Assembly: GCA_021778895.1 (NCBI GenBank)
Contig: JAJYBR010000002.1
Location: forward strand, 124,001 to 188,000
Direction of reading: 5' to 3'
DNA: 64,000 bases
Origin: Actinomycetes bacterium
Lineage (GTDB): Bacteria; Actinomycetota; Acidimicrobiia; Acidimicrobiales; RAAP-2
Positions 17,241-25,992 of the stretch are shown piece after piece. The notes below the pieces were generated by a model. That model had not been told where the DNA came from. It saw only the letters and a program-made list of their open reading frames with translations, and did not search any database. The first letter of the stretch is position 1; every line of letters begins with the position of its first letter. A program made the translations under genes and the position numbers.

Positions 17241-18434
17241 GTGAGCTCCGCCGACCCCTTCGCCCTCCCCCTCGACCAGCTGCGCCAGCGCACCAGCGAG
17301 AAGTGGCGGCGCTACCCCGCCGACGTCCTGCCGCTGTGGGTGGCCGAGATGGACGTGGCGCTGGCGGCGCCCGTGGTGGAGTCCCTGGTCACGGCGGCGC
17401 GCAGCGGCGACCTCGGCTACCCGTCCCCCGCTCGCTATCTGGAGGCGCTGGCCTCCTTCGCCGCTCGCCACTGGGGCTGGGAGCCCGACGTGTCGCGCGC
17501 GCAGGCCGTCGGCAACGTGATGGGCGGAGTGAGCGCCGCGGTGTCGGTCCTCACCGACCCGGGAGACACCGTCGTCGTCAACTGCCCCGTCTACCCGCCC
17601 TTCTACTCCTACGTGGCCCGCGCGGGCCGCGTCGTCGCCGAGGCACCGCTCACCCCCGCCGGGCGCATCGACCTGGAAGCCCTGGAGGCCGCCTTCGCCC
17701 AGGCGCGCGAGCGCTCGACGCATCCCGCCTACCTCCTGTGCAGCCCGCACAACCCGACGGGGACGCTCCACCGGCCCGACGAGCTCGCGGCCGCGGCCGA
17801 CCTGGCCCGCCACCACGGCCTGCGCGTGATCAGCGACGAGATCCACGCCCCACTCGTGCTGGAGGGGACGTTCACCCCCCTGCTCAGCCTGGAGTCCGGC
17901 CGCGACGCCGTCGCCCTGCTGTCGGCCTCCAAGGCCTTCAACCTGGCGGGCGCGCCCGGGGCGGTCCTCGTCGCTGGGCCCGAGGCCGGGGACGTTCGCA
18001 GCCTCTTGGCGACGCGCAGCGTCCCGGGACCGAGCCACCTCGGCGTCGTCGCCCAGACGGCCGCCTTGCGCGACGGCGACGCCTGGCTCGACGCGGTCCT
18101 GGCGCACCTGCTCGCCCAGCGCGACCGCTTGGCCGAGCGCCTGACCACCCTGCTGCCCGAAGTGCACTACACCCCCGGGGACGCCACCTACCTCGCCTGG
18201 CTCGACGCCCGCGACCTGCACCTGGCCACGCCCGCCGTCGACAGTCCCGCCGAGCTCGACGGGCTCACCGGACCGGCCGCGTGGCTGCTGGCCCACGCGC
18301 GCGTCGCCCTGAGCGACGGGGCGGCCTTCGGGACCGGCGGGGTCGGCCACGTCCGCCTCAACTTCGCGACCTCCCCCGAGGTCCTCGACGAGGCCCTCGC
18401 ACGCATCGCGGAGGCGCTCGGCACGGTTGGCTGA
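17241..18434 (+). CDS. PLP-dependent C-S beta-lyase (PatB/MalY type aminotransferase fold)
   Basis: A 397-residue fold-type I PLP enzyme. Diagnostic features are KWRRYPADVLPLWVAEMD at the N-terminus, PHNPTG, SDEIHAPLVL and the PLP-lysine motif LLSASKAFNLAG. PatB/MalY proteins cleave cystathionine or cysteine conjugates to pyruvate, ammonia and a thiol. A TAGGGT box lies 7 nt before the GTG start, so the mRNA is probably leaderless. The chosen function class is clear, the physiological substrate is not. Confidence 0.88.
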   Translation: MSSADPFALPLDQLRQRTSEKWRRYPADVLPLWVAEMDVALAAPVVESLVTAARSGDLGYPSPARYLEALASFAARHWGWEPDVSRAQAVGNVMGGVSAAVSVLTDPGDTVVVNCPVYPPFYSYVARAGRVVAEAPLTPAGRIDLEALEAAFAQARERSTHPAYLLCSPHNPTGTLHRPDELAAAADLARHHGLRVISDEIHAPLVLEGTFTPLLSLESGRDAVALLSASKAFNLAGAPGAVLVAGPEAGDVRSLLATRSVPGPSHLGVVAQTAALRDGDAWLDAVLAHLLAQRDRLAERLTTLLPEVHYTPGDATYLAWLDARDLHLATPAVDSPAELDGLTGPAAWLLAHARVALSDGAAFGTGGVGHVRLNFATSPEVLDEALARIAEALGTVG

Positions 18435-18597
18435 CCTGACTCCTGCCGCCGGGAGATCCGCCAGACATACCACGCGACCAGGGGCTGTGCTAAGACCGTC
18501 CTAGGTAGAGGGGTTGGCGCGACGCGGTCACCCGTCGGCGGGGTTCGCTCCGTCGCGGGAACTGCAGCGCATACCGGAGCCCCCGTGAGGAGGAAAC

Positions 18598-20058
18598 ATG
18601 AATGGTCGAGTGAGACGTTGGGTGGCCGGCCCGGCCGCCGTGGCGGCACTGGTTGCGGCCAGCCTGACCGGCGCCACGACGGCACTAGCCGCCTCTACGA
18701 TGACGGCGACGCCGTCGACGGGCCTGACCGCTGGTCAGACCGTCCAAGTGACCGCGTCCGGGCTGCCGGCCAGCGCCGAAGTGGCAATCGTCGAATGCAC
18801 GGCGACCGCGACGACGCAAGCGGGCTGTGACGTCACAGGCGCCGTACTGGTGGCGACCGACGCCACGGGAGCGATTCCCACCACGCCGTTCACGGTCACC
18901 ACGGGAACCGTGGGCAACGGCACCTGTGGCACGTCGGCGGCCGACCTGACCTGCCTGCTGGCGATCGGCTCGCTGACCGGGACCACGCTGGCGTACACGC
19001 CGATCACCTTCGCCGCCCCCTCGACGTCCTCCGCGCCCACGCTGACGGCGACGCCGGCGACCGGACTCACCAACAACGAGAAGGTCACCTTGACCGGATC
19101 GGGCTTCACGCCGGGCGACTCGCTCTACGCGACTGAGTGCCTGGCCACCGCGACCGGCCCGGCGGACTGCAACCTGGGCACCGCGACGCCGATCACGGTA
19201 AACGCGGACGGCACGCTGCCGTCGACGACCTTCACCGTCGTCACCGGCACTGTCGGGGGAGCGACGTGCGGGACGACGGCGGCCGACGCCGCTGCCTGCG
19301 TGATCATGGTCGCCAACAGCTCCCAGGGCGACCGGGCCGCGGCTCCCATTACCTTCGCCGTGACCGTGCCGACCACCCCGAGCGTGGCGGTCTCGCCGGC
19401 CAAGGGTCTGAAGAACGGCCAGAAGGTCACGGTCACCGGGTCGGGCTTCACGCCGGGCGACGCGGTCTACGTCATCGAGTGCCTGAAGGGCGCGACAGGA
19501 CAGTCCGGCTGCGACCTGACCACCGCGACCGCCATCACGGTCAACGCTGATGGGACGCTGCCCTCGACCAGCTTCGCTGTGGTGACCGGTGCGGTCGCCA
19601 CGGGCACCTGTGGCACGACGGCCGCCAACGCGCGCGGCTGCGTCATCGCAGTCGCCAACATCAGCGGGGGCGACGCCGGCGAAGCGCCGATCGCCTTTGC
19701 CGTTGGTGCCGCCAAGCGCTTCTTGCGCGTGGCACCGGCAATCAACCTGCACAACGGGCAGGTGGTGCACGTCTCGGGCCGCGGGTTCACCCCGCGCGAC
19801 CATGTCTACATCGTCGAGTGCCGCCGCGGCGCGAAGTCGCCCGCCCTCTGCGACCTCCGGACGCTGCGCGCCGTCGTCATCACCCCGGCTGGCATCCTGC
19901 GGCCGACCGCGTTCCGCGTGGTGACCGGACGCGTCGGCAACGGCTTCTGCGGCACGACGCCCGCCAACGCGCGCGACTGCGAGATCTCGGTCGCCAACGC
20001 CAAGCGTGGCGACAGCATCGTCCGGCCGATCGCCTTCCGCGTCGTTCGCGCCCGTTGA
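18598..20058 (+). CDS. Secreted protein with four tandem neocarzinostatin-like domains
   Basis: A 486-residue exported protein with signal peptide (about residues 1-33, ending TTALAAS). The rest is four repeats of about 110 residues: starts near 33, 146, 262 and 375. Each has the pattern GxxVxVTGSGFTPGD, a Y-or-I-x-E-C motif, C-x9-10-C, and later C-G-T then C. This agrees with the neocarzinostatin/macromomycin apoprotein family and its two disulfides. Known members are single-domain enediyne chromophore carriers; no enediyne genes are visible here, so a binding or surface role is more likely. A clear GAGGAGG ribosome site precedes the ATG. Confidence 0.82.
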   Translation: MNGRVRRWVAGPAAVAALVAASLTGATTALAASTMTATPSTGLTAGQTVQVTASGLPASAEVAIVECTATATTQAGCDVTGAVLVATDATGAIPTTPFTVTTGTVGNGTCGTSAADLTCLLAIGSLTGTTLAYTPITFAAPSTSSAPTLTATPATGLTNNEKVTLTGSGFTPGDSLYATECLATATGPADCNLGTATPITVNADGTLPSTTFTVVTGTVGGATCGTTAADAAACVIMVANSSQGDRAAAPITFAVTVPTTPSVAVSPAKGLKNGQKVTVTGSGFTPGDAVYVIECLKGATGQSGCDLTTATAITVNADGTLPSTSFAVVTGAVATGTCGTTAANARGCVIAVANISGGDAGEAPIAFAVGAAKRFLRVAPAINLHNGQVVHVSGRGFTPRDHVYIVECRRGAKSPALCDLRTLRAVVITPAGILRPTAFRVVTGRVGNGFCGTTPANARDCEISVANAKRGDSIVRPIAFRVVRAR

Positions 20059-20064
20059 CGCGTG

Positions 20065-20104
20065 CCTACCGAGTCCCGGGGCGCCCGCCCCGGGACTCGG
20101 TAGG
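20065..20104. terminator. Strong 17-bp hairpin after the neocarzinostatin-like gene
   Basis: Arms 20065-20081 and 20088-20104 are perfectly complementary over 17 bp around a 6-nt loop, starting 6 nt after the stop codon. No T-run follows. It probably marks the main 3' end of the upstream transcript. Confidence 0.75.
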
Positions 20105-20131
20105 TCCCGTAGTACGAGCAGTGCGGCCTTC

Positions 20132-20161
20132 CGCGGTGGGCGCCCTCGGGCGACCACCGCG
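20132..20161. terminator. Second hairpin in convergent intergenic region
   Basis: CGCGGTGG and CCACCGCG flank an inner CGCCC / GGGCG stem with a 2-nt centre and one mismatch, 13 pairs in total. It could be a backup terminator or a protein-binding dyad. Confidence 0.5.
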
Positions 20162-20274
20162 TCGACGTCGGGGTAGCGCGTCCTCGAGCAGTTCGACGCG
20201 TTGCGCGAATCCCCGCATCCCCCCAGCGGTGAACCGCCACGCGCGAGCCGCGTGCGCGCCGAATCTTCCGGGTC

Positions 20275-20299
20275 GAGAGGGCGATCAGCCCTCTCTTTT
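20275..20299 (+). terminator. Intrinsic terminator overlapping the 3' end of the HMGL-like gene
   Basis: GAGAGGGC, a 5-nt loop and GCCCTCTC are followed directly by TTTT, the classic form for rightward transcripts. The hairpin overlaps the last codons and stop of the leftward gene ending at 20285. Confidence 0.75.
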
Positions 20300-21430
20300 C
20301 AGCTCCGCCTCGATCGCGTCGCGCGCCGGTGAGGTGATGGGCTCGCGCCACGGCGAGCGCTGTCCCGGGTAGGCGGCCGGCCCCAAGCGGAAGTGCTGAG
20401 CCTCGGCCTCCGTCTCGATGAAGGGGAGGTCCATGGGGAAGAGGCGCGCGCCGCGCGGGCGCGGCCCCGCCTTGGCGACGTGACTCCACAGGGGGTGGCC
20501 CACGATGCGCTCGGCCAGCAGCGACGCCTCGATCAGCCGGTCGAGGTCGACCCCGGTGTCGATGCCGAGCTCGCTCAGCAGGTCCACCAGGTCCTCGGTC
20601 GCCATCATGCGCGTCATGCGGCCGTGGCCGCCGTAGGGGCAGCCGCCCATGCCGCCGACGGTCGAATCCAGGACCAGCGTGTCGGTCGGGCGCAGGTTCC
20701 GCAGCGCCTCGTAGGCCGACAGGAGGGCGGTGCCCCGGGCGTTGTGCAGGTGCAGGTGGAAGCGGGTGATCTGGGGCCAGCGCTCGAGGATCTCGACCAG
20801 CTGGTCGGCGACGGCGTCCGGCGTGTTCCAGGCCATCGGGTCGCCGATCCACACGCGGTCCACGGGGATCCCCGCCGCTTGCCACAGATCCATCTGGCGC
20901 GCGAGCATGTCGGTGCGCTGCTCCTGGCTGAAGGGGCCCAGCCAGTTGGATCCCCATGCGGCGGCGATGGCGATACCGGCCACGGGCACCCGGTCGGCGA
21001 CGGCCTGCTCGACGATGGCGGGCCACCCGGCGATCTCCTGGGCCTGGCTGCGGTTGGTGTTGCGACGCACGAAGACGTCGCACAGGTGCCCCTGGGTGCG
21101 CGGCACGTCCTCGGGATCCTGGATCCACGGGTAGGCGGCCATGCGCTCGCGTCCCCGCGCATTGAGTGCGAGCGCGGTGTAGGTGACCCCGGGCACCGGG
21201 GTGAACCGCGCCAGGAGTGCGTCGATCTCGGCCATCTGCGGAGTCCAGGTGGGACTGACGAACGAGCCCACGACGATCGTGCGCAGGCCGGTGACCGACA
21301 GGGCCTCCAGCAGGGCGAGCTTGTCCTCCACGCTGATGGCGGCGCTCTCGATCTGCATGCCCTCGCGCATGCCCTCCTCGATGATCTCGATGGCTGGGTA
21401 CCGCCGGCTGCGGGACGCTCGCTCAGACAA
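20285..21430 (-). CDS. HMG-CoA-lyase/carboxyltransferase-like TIM-barrel enzyme (variant active site)
   Basis: A 381-residue protein of the HMGL-like superfamily. It keeps the C-terminal signature GGMGGCPYGGHGRM then ATEDLVDLL, with the lyase cysteine, and the metal-type motif FHLHLHNARGTALL. The N-terminal motif, normally GPRDGLQNE in HMG-CoA lyase, reads EGMREGMQIE, replacing the metal-ligand aspartate by glutamate. It should catalyse an aldol-type cleavage or condensation, but the acyl-CoA substrate is unknown. The TTG start is supported by an AAGGAGG site 6 nt upstream. It may feed acetoacetate to the nearby ScoAB system; that link is inference. Confidence 0.7.
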   Translation of the reverse strand: MSERASRSRRYPAIEIIEEGMREGMQIESAAISVEDKLALLEALSVTGLRTIVVGSFVSPTWTPQMAEIDALLARFTPVPGVTYTALALNARGRERMAAYPWIQDPEDVPRTQGHLCDVFVRRNTNRSQAQEIAGWPAIVEQAVADRVPVAGIAIAAAWGSNWLGPFSQEQRTDMLARQMDLWQAAGIPVDRVWIGDPMAWNTPDAVADQLVEILERWPQITRFHLHLHNARGTALLSAYEALRNLRPTDTLVLDSTVGGMGGCPYGGHGRMTRMMATEDLVDLLSELGIDTGVDLDRLIEASLLAERIVGHPLWSHVAKAGPRPRGARLFPMDLPFIETEAEAQHFRLGPAAYPGQRSPWREPITSPARDAIEAELKREG

Positions 21431-21836
21431 CTCCGGCCTCCTTCAAGGTTCTCTCGGACGGGGGAGAACTGCCCAACGTGGCGAGCACCCCGGCCCCGTT
21501 CTGTCCGGGACCTGGGGCGAGCCTCATCTGACCCCGACTCACGCCGTTGGCCCGCGGCCCCCCGTCCAGCGCTGCCGCGACCGGGGAGACGAACCGCCAG
21601 GGGTCGACCCCCGGGGGTGCGCTGCCTGCCGTGGCGCGATCGATCAGTGTCACCGCCTCGACGCTACCGATTGCAGCGATGTCCGAGCGCACGACGGGCC
21701 GGGCCCTGGCTACCCGGTGGGAGGGGCCGCTCCGGCCGGCGCCTCGTGGACCGTCCCCGAAACGCTGGTACGACGGGGCTCCGACGTCGTCAACGGTGGT
21801 GCCGCGCGAGTCCGGGCGTACCTGCCAGAGTGGAGC
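21431..21836. other. 406-bp non-coding gap between divergent genes
   Basis: Apart from the ribosome site of the leftward gene (about 21436-21442) and a CAGAGT -10-like box (21826-21831) before the rightward methyltransferase, I see no gene, RNA or repeat. Frames open here are shadows of flanking genes. Confidence 0.5.
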
Positions 21837-22640
21837 ATGGTCCCCGAGCGCTACTCGCATGGCCACCACGAGTCCGTGCTGCGCAGCCATCGGTGGCGCA
21901 CGGCCAAGAACTCGGCGGGCTTCCTCCTCGCCCGCCTGCGACCCGACGCGCGCGTCCTCGACGTCGGTTGTGGGCCCGGTACCATCACGGTCGACCTCGC
22001 CACCCGGGTCCCCACGGGACAGGTGCTCGGGATCGACATCGTCCCCGAGGTCCTGGACAGTGGGCGCGCGCTCGCGCGCGCGCGCGACGTGACCAACGTC
22101 ACCTTCGCCGTCGGCGACGCGTACGACATGGAGATCGACGACGCCAGCTTCGACGTCGTCTACGCGCACCAGGTGCTCCAGCACCTGCGCGAGCCGGTGC
22201 GCGCTCTGTCCGAGATGCGCCGCGTGCTGGTGCCGGGCGGTCTTCTCGCCGTTCGCGAGAGCGACTACGGCGCCTTCACGTGGGCGCCCGCCGACCCGCG
22301 TCTCGACGAGTGGATGGCGGCCTACCACCTGCTCACCGCCCGCAACGGCGCGACCGCCGACGCCGGTCGCTTCCTCCACGTCTGGGTGCGCTCGGCCGGC
22401 TTCACCGACCGGGAGGTGACCGCGTCAACGTGGACCTACGCACGCCCCGAGGAGCGCCAGTGGTGGGGAGAGCTGTGGGCCGACCGGGTCACCCAGAGCG
22501 CCTTCGCCACCCAGTGCCTCGAGTACGGCATCGCCACCCCCGCCGACCTCGAACGCTTCGCCACGGCCTTTCGGGCGTGGTCGCGCGACGAGGACGGCTG
22601 CTTCCACGTCCCGAGCGATGAGGTCCTGGCGCGCGCCTAG
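21837..22640 (+). CDS. SAM-dependent methyltransferase (class I)
   Basis: A 267-residue methyltransferase. The SAM-binding motif I is VLDVGCGPGTITVDLA, motif II region GQVLGIDIVPEVLD, and the post-motif region SFDVVYAHQVLQHLREPVRA followed by MRRVLVPGGLLAVRE. This is the UbiE/Methyltransf_11 type; the substrate cannot be deduced. The frame is open far upstream, but the ATG at 21837 gives the normal start relative to motif I and lies 5 nt after a -10-like box. Confidence 0.8.
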   Translation: MVPERYSHGHHESVLRSHRWRTAKNSAGFLLARLRPDARVLDVGCGPGTITVDLATRVPTGQVLGIDIVPEVLDSGRALARARDVTNVTFAVGDAYDMEIDDASFDVVYAHQVLQHLREPVRALSEMRRVLVPGGLLAVRESDYGAFTWAPADPRLDEWMAAYHLLTARNGATADAGRFLHVWVRSAGFTDREVTASTWTYARPEERQWWGELWADRVTQSAFATQCLEYGIATPADLERFATAFRAWSRDEDGCFHVPSDEVLARA

Positions 22641-23109
22641 GGCGCGCACCACGGTGCGCGTCACCTTGCTCGCGATGGTCGTCGTGCTCGTCGTGGGCGG
22701 GTGGACCACCCACCACCACACCGCCGCGCCTCCCGGGGGCCAGGATCCGGCCGCCCGCCTCATCCACGTGGCCCAGGCCTTCGACGACAACTACGCAGCC
22801 AATCGCGACGGCGCCGTGTGGGACCGGTTCGACCGCGCGAGCCAGTCGGTGATCACCCGAGCGAACTACATCCTCCGCCACCGCCTGTGCCCGACCGCCC
22901 CGGGGTCAGCCACGGTCATCGGGGCACAGGCGGCCGCGCACGGCTGGTGGCGCGTCACCTACCGCATCGACCAGGTCACGCTCGTCGACCTCTGGCATCG
23001 CGAGGGCGGCCACTGGCGCTTCAGCCTCTGGCGGTCCAACCCCGGTGCCGTCCACCTCTACCGGCTGCCCCTGGCCGCGTACCTGCGCGCCCAGGGGTGC
23101 ACCAACTAG
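22618..23109 (+). CDS. Small membrane-anchored or exported protein, unknown function
   Basis: A 163-residue protein with one N-terminal hydrophobic segment (VTLLAMVVVLVVGGWTT, residues 15-31) and a soluble C-terminal part of about 130 residues. The ending RITDQVTLV-like beta-rich stretch (YRIDQVTLVDLWHREGGHWR) has the look of a lipoprotein-type lumenal domain, but no family is recognised. The start overlaps the methyltransferase by 23 nt, suggesting coupling. Its stop shares CTAG with the convergent ligase gene. Confidence 0.6.
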   Translation: MRSWRAPRARTTVRVTLLAMVVVLVVGGWTTHHHTAAPPGGQDPAARLIHVAQAFDDNYAANRDGAVWDRFDRASQSVITRANYILRHRLCPTAPGSATVIGAQAAAHGWWRVTYRIDQVTLVDLWHREGGHWRFSLWRSNPGAVHLYRLPLAAYLRAQGCTN

Positions 23110-24623
23110 CGCACGTCCACGTCGCGGGGCAGGTAGCGCTTGTCGACCTTGCCGACGGGCGAGCGCGGCAGCTCGGCCGTGATGACGATGCGCCGGGGCA
23201 CCTTGTAGCGCGCCAGGTGGGCCCGGCAGTGGGCCTCGAGCTCGTCCACCCCGATCACCGCGTCGCGGCGGGTGACGACGTAGGCGACGCCCACCTCGCC
23301 CCACACCGGGTCGGGCACGCCGATGACCGCCGCGTCGGCGATCGCGGGGTGCTCGCTCAGCACCCGTTCCACCTCGGCCGGGAACACGTTCTCGCCGCCC
23401 GAGATGAACATCTCCTTGGTGCGCCCGCTGATGCGGTAGTTCCCCTGCGCGTCGCGCTCGCCGATGTCGCCGGTGCGCAGCCAGCCCTCCACCATGGCGG
23501 CCCCGGTGGCGGCCGGGTCGCGCCAGTAGCCCGCGAAGACGTTGGGGCCGCGCACCAGGATCTCGCCCGTGCCCGCACCGGCCAGAACGCGGCCGTCGGT
23601 CGGGTCGCGCAGGGCCACCTCGACGTAGGGGTAGGGGCGCCCGACGGCACCGGGCCAGGGGGGCGCCTCCCCCGGCCGGAGCACCAGGGCGTTGGGGCCG
23701 GCCTCGGTCAGGCCGTAGCCCACGGCCATCGCCACCCCGCGTTCGGCCCAGCGGTCCTGGGCGGAGCGGGGCATCGCCGCGCCTCCCACCAGGGCGAAGC
23801 GGAGGGAGGAGAGGTCGGTGTCGGCGAAGCGCGGGTGCTCGGCGACCAGCACGTACGTCGTGGGCACGCCCATCAACGTCGTGACGCGGTGGCGCTCGAT
23901 CAACTCGAGGACCCGGCCGGGGTCGAAGGAGCGCTCCAGGACGACCGTCGCGCCCAGGGACCAGGCGAGCAGGGTCTGGATGTTCCACCCGCCCACGTGG
24001 TACTGCGGCAGCAGCCCCAGGACCACGTCGTCGGCGTCAAGGGGCACCGCCGCCTGCAGGCTGGCGTTGGTCCAGTAGCAGTTGCGGTTCGTCAGCAGGG
24101 CACCCTTGGGGACGCCCGTCGTGCCCGAGGTGGCGATGAGCAGGAGCCCGGCGTCGTCGTCGATCGCGGGCAGGCTCGTGCCGGCTGCGGGGTAGGCGTC
24201 GGTCACGTAGTCCTCGAGGGGCTCCGGCTGCCACCCGGCGACCACGCCCCCGGCCTGCTCGCTCCAGCGCGACGCAGCGACCAGGGTCAGTGCGGGCGCG
24301 AAGAGGTCCAGCTGCACCGCCAGCTCGTCCGGGCTCAGGTGCCAGTTGAGCGGCGCCAGGATCAGGCCGGCGCGGGCGCACGCGAAGAGAAGCACCACCT
24401 GCTCGACGCTGTTCTCGCTGAGCGTCGCCACGCGGTCGCCGAGCCCGAGCCCGCGGCCCACCAGGACGCGGGCCAGCCGGTCGCTCCACGCGTCCAGGGT
24501 CGCGTAGTCGACGCTGCGCTCACCGCTGATGATCGCGGGATGCGTCGGGCGGTGGCGCGCGGGTTGCCGGAGCCAGTTCCCGACGGCGAGCGGGACGGGG
24601 AAGTCGTCGGCGACCGCGCCCAC
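23106..24623 (-). CDS. Acyl-CoA synthetase (AMP-binding, fatty-acid/aryl ligase type)
   Basis: A 505-residue ANL-superfamily ligase that adenylates a carboxylic acid and transfers it to CoA. Motifs are LIATSGTTGVPKGALLTN (P-loop-like), GYGLTEAGP, GWLRTGDIGERDAQG, RTKEMFISGGENVFPAEVE and the C-terminal catalytic lysine in PRSPVGKVDKRYL. The GTG start overlaps the stop of the upstream TetR gene, so both are cotranscribed. Substrate class is uncertain; the ScoAB neighbours favour a short- or medium-chain fatty acid or 3-hydroxyacid. Confidence 0.87.
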   Translation of the reverse strand: MGAVADDFPVPLAVGNWLRQPARHRPTHPAIISGERSVDYATLDAWSDRLARVLVGRGLGLGDRVATLSENSVEQVVLLFACARAGLILAPLNWHLSPDELAVQLDLFAPALTLVAASRWSEQAGGVVAGWQPEPLEDYVTDAYPAAGTSLPAIDDDAGLLLIATSGTTGVPKGALLTNRNCYWTNASLQAAVPLDADDVVLGLLPQYHVGGWNIQTLLAWSLGATVVLERSFDPGRVLELIERHRVTTLMGVPTTYVLVAEHPRFADTDLSSLRFALVGGAAMPRSAQDRWAERGVAMAVGYGLTEAGPNALVLRPGEAPPWPGAVGRPYPYVEVALRDPTDGRVLAGAGTGEILVRGPNVFAGYWRDPAATGAAMVEGWLRTGDIGERDAQGNYRISGRTKEMFISGGENVFPAEVERVLSEHPAIADAAVIGVPDPVWGEVGVAYVVTRRDAVIGVDELEAHCRAHLARYKVPRRIVITAELPRSPVGKVDKRYLPRDVDVR

Positions 24624-25303
24624 TACGTCTCCTCGATGCCGAGCATCCGCCCGATGATCCGGTTGACCTCCTCCGAGACGTCGGGTGGCATCTGGCGATC
24701 GTCGCTCCAGAGGATCCAGCGCATCCCCACCGCCTCGCCGACGGCGGCCAGGGCCCAGGCCAGGACCATCGGGTCGCCCCGGGTCACCTCGCCCTTGTCC
24801 ATCGCCTCGGTCAGCGACGGGATGTAGTGGGCGATGATCGTCTCGTAGTGGCGCCGCATCGCCTGGGGCGAGACGAACTCGGCCTGGCGGATGATGCGGT
24901 ACAGGTTGGGGTGCTCGGCGGTGAATTGGAAGAAGCCGGCGAACCCGAGCCGCTCGGCCTCGAAGCGCGTGGCCGCCCCGCGCGAGGCCTCCGACATGGC
25001 GCGGCGCACCCGCTGGTTGAGGTCGTCGACCACCTCGTCGAAGATCTGCTGCTTGCTGGCGAAGTACAGGTAGAAGGTCCCCTGGGCGACCCCGGCCTCC
25101 TCGGTGATCTTGACGATCGAGGCGTCGTGGTACCCGAGCGCGCCGAACACCTGCTCGGCGGCCAGCAGCAGCGAGCGCCGGGTCCGCTGCCCCTTGCGCA
25201 GCACCGGCTCCTCGGGCCCGACGCCCGCCGGCGGGTGCGGCCCCGTCGCGGCGGCGCCCGACCGTCCCCGGTGACGGGGTGCGCGGGGGCCCGGACCAGA
25301 CAT
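24623..25303 (-). CDS. TetR-family regulator of acyl metabolism
   Basis: A 226-residue TetR protein. The helix-turn-helix is visible in IVKITEEAGVAQGTFYLYFA followed by SKQQIFDEV; the C-terminal domain begins near residue 90 and ends IIGRMLGIEET. The first ~30 residues are basic and low in complexity, so a later start is possible. A TAGTCT box lies 8 nt before the ATG. It probably senses an acyl-CoA and controls the adjacent ligase and scoAB genes; that is inferred from location. Confidence 0.8.
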   Translation of the reverse strand: MSGPGPRAPRHRGRSGAAATGPHPPAGVGPEEPVLRKGQRTRRSLLLAAEQVFGALGYHDASIVKITEEAGVAQGTFYLYFASKQQIFDEVVDDLNQRVRRAMSEASRGAATRFEAERLGFAGFFQFTAEHPNLYRIIRQAEFVSPQAMRRHYETIIAHYIPSLTEAMDKGEVTRGDPMVLAWALAAVGEAVGMRWILWSDDRQMPPDVSEEVNRIIGRMLGIEET

Positions 25304-25347
25304 CGGACCCGAGACTACTCAGTTGCCGTGCGTGACGGCGGGGCCGT

Positions 25348-25992
25348 TCAGTCCTCCGCGAGCGCGAAGCGCAACGGCGGCTCGGTCGCCGCCTGCAGAT
25401 CCTTGGCGGTGATGCCCGGTGCCAGCTCGCGCACGACCAGCCCGTCGGCGGTCACGTCGATGACGGCCTGGTCGCTCACGATGCGGTGCACGCAGGCGCG
25501 GCCGGTCAGGGGCAGGCTGCACTCGTTGACGATCTTCGGCGTGCCGTCGCGCGCCACGTGCTCCATCATGACGATGACGCGCTTGGCCCCGTGGACCAGG
25601 TCCATCGCGCCGCCCATGCCCTTGACCATCTTGCCGGGGATCATCCAGTTCGCCAGGTCCCCGGACGCCGACACCTGCATCGCCCCCAGGACCGCCAGGT
25701 CCACGTGGCCCCCGCGAATCATCGCGAACGAGGCCGCCGAGTCGAAGTACGACGAGCCCGGCACCACGGTGACCGTCTCCTTGCCCGCGTTGATGAGGTC
25801 GGCGTCGACCTCGTCCTCGGGCGGGTACGAGCCCACGCCCAAGATGCCGTTCTCCGAGTGCAGGACCACGTGCAGGCCTGGCGCCACATAGTTGGGCACC
25901 AGGGTGGGCAGGCCGATCCCCAGGTTCACGTACTGGCCGTCGCGCATCTCGCGCGCTACCCGGGCCGCCAGCTCCTCGCGCGTCAACGTCAT
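25348..25992 (-). CDS. scoB: 3-oxoacid CoA-transferase subunit B
   Basis: A 214-residue subunit of a type I CoA-transferase. The catalytic glutamate lies in [11 protein letters not shown], and [12 protein letters not shown] and [20 protein letters not shown] are typical of the B subunit. With ScoA it moves CoA from succinyl-CoA to acetoacetate or a similar 3-oxoacid. It overlaps scoA by ATGA. Confidence 0.92.
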   Translation of the reverse strand: MTLTREELAARVAREMRDGQYVNLGIGLPTLVPNYVAPGLHVVLHSENGILGVGSYPPEDEVDADLINAGKETVTVVPGSSYFDSAASFAMIRGGHVDLAVLGAMQVSASGDLANWMIPGKMVKGMGGAMDLVHGAKRVIVMMEHVARDGTPKIVNECSLPLTGRACVHRIVSDQAVIDVTADGLVVRELAPGITAKDLQAATEPPLRFALAED

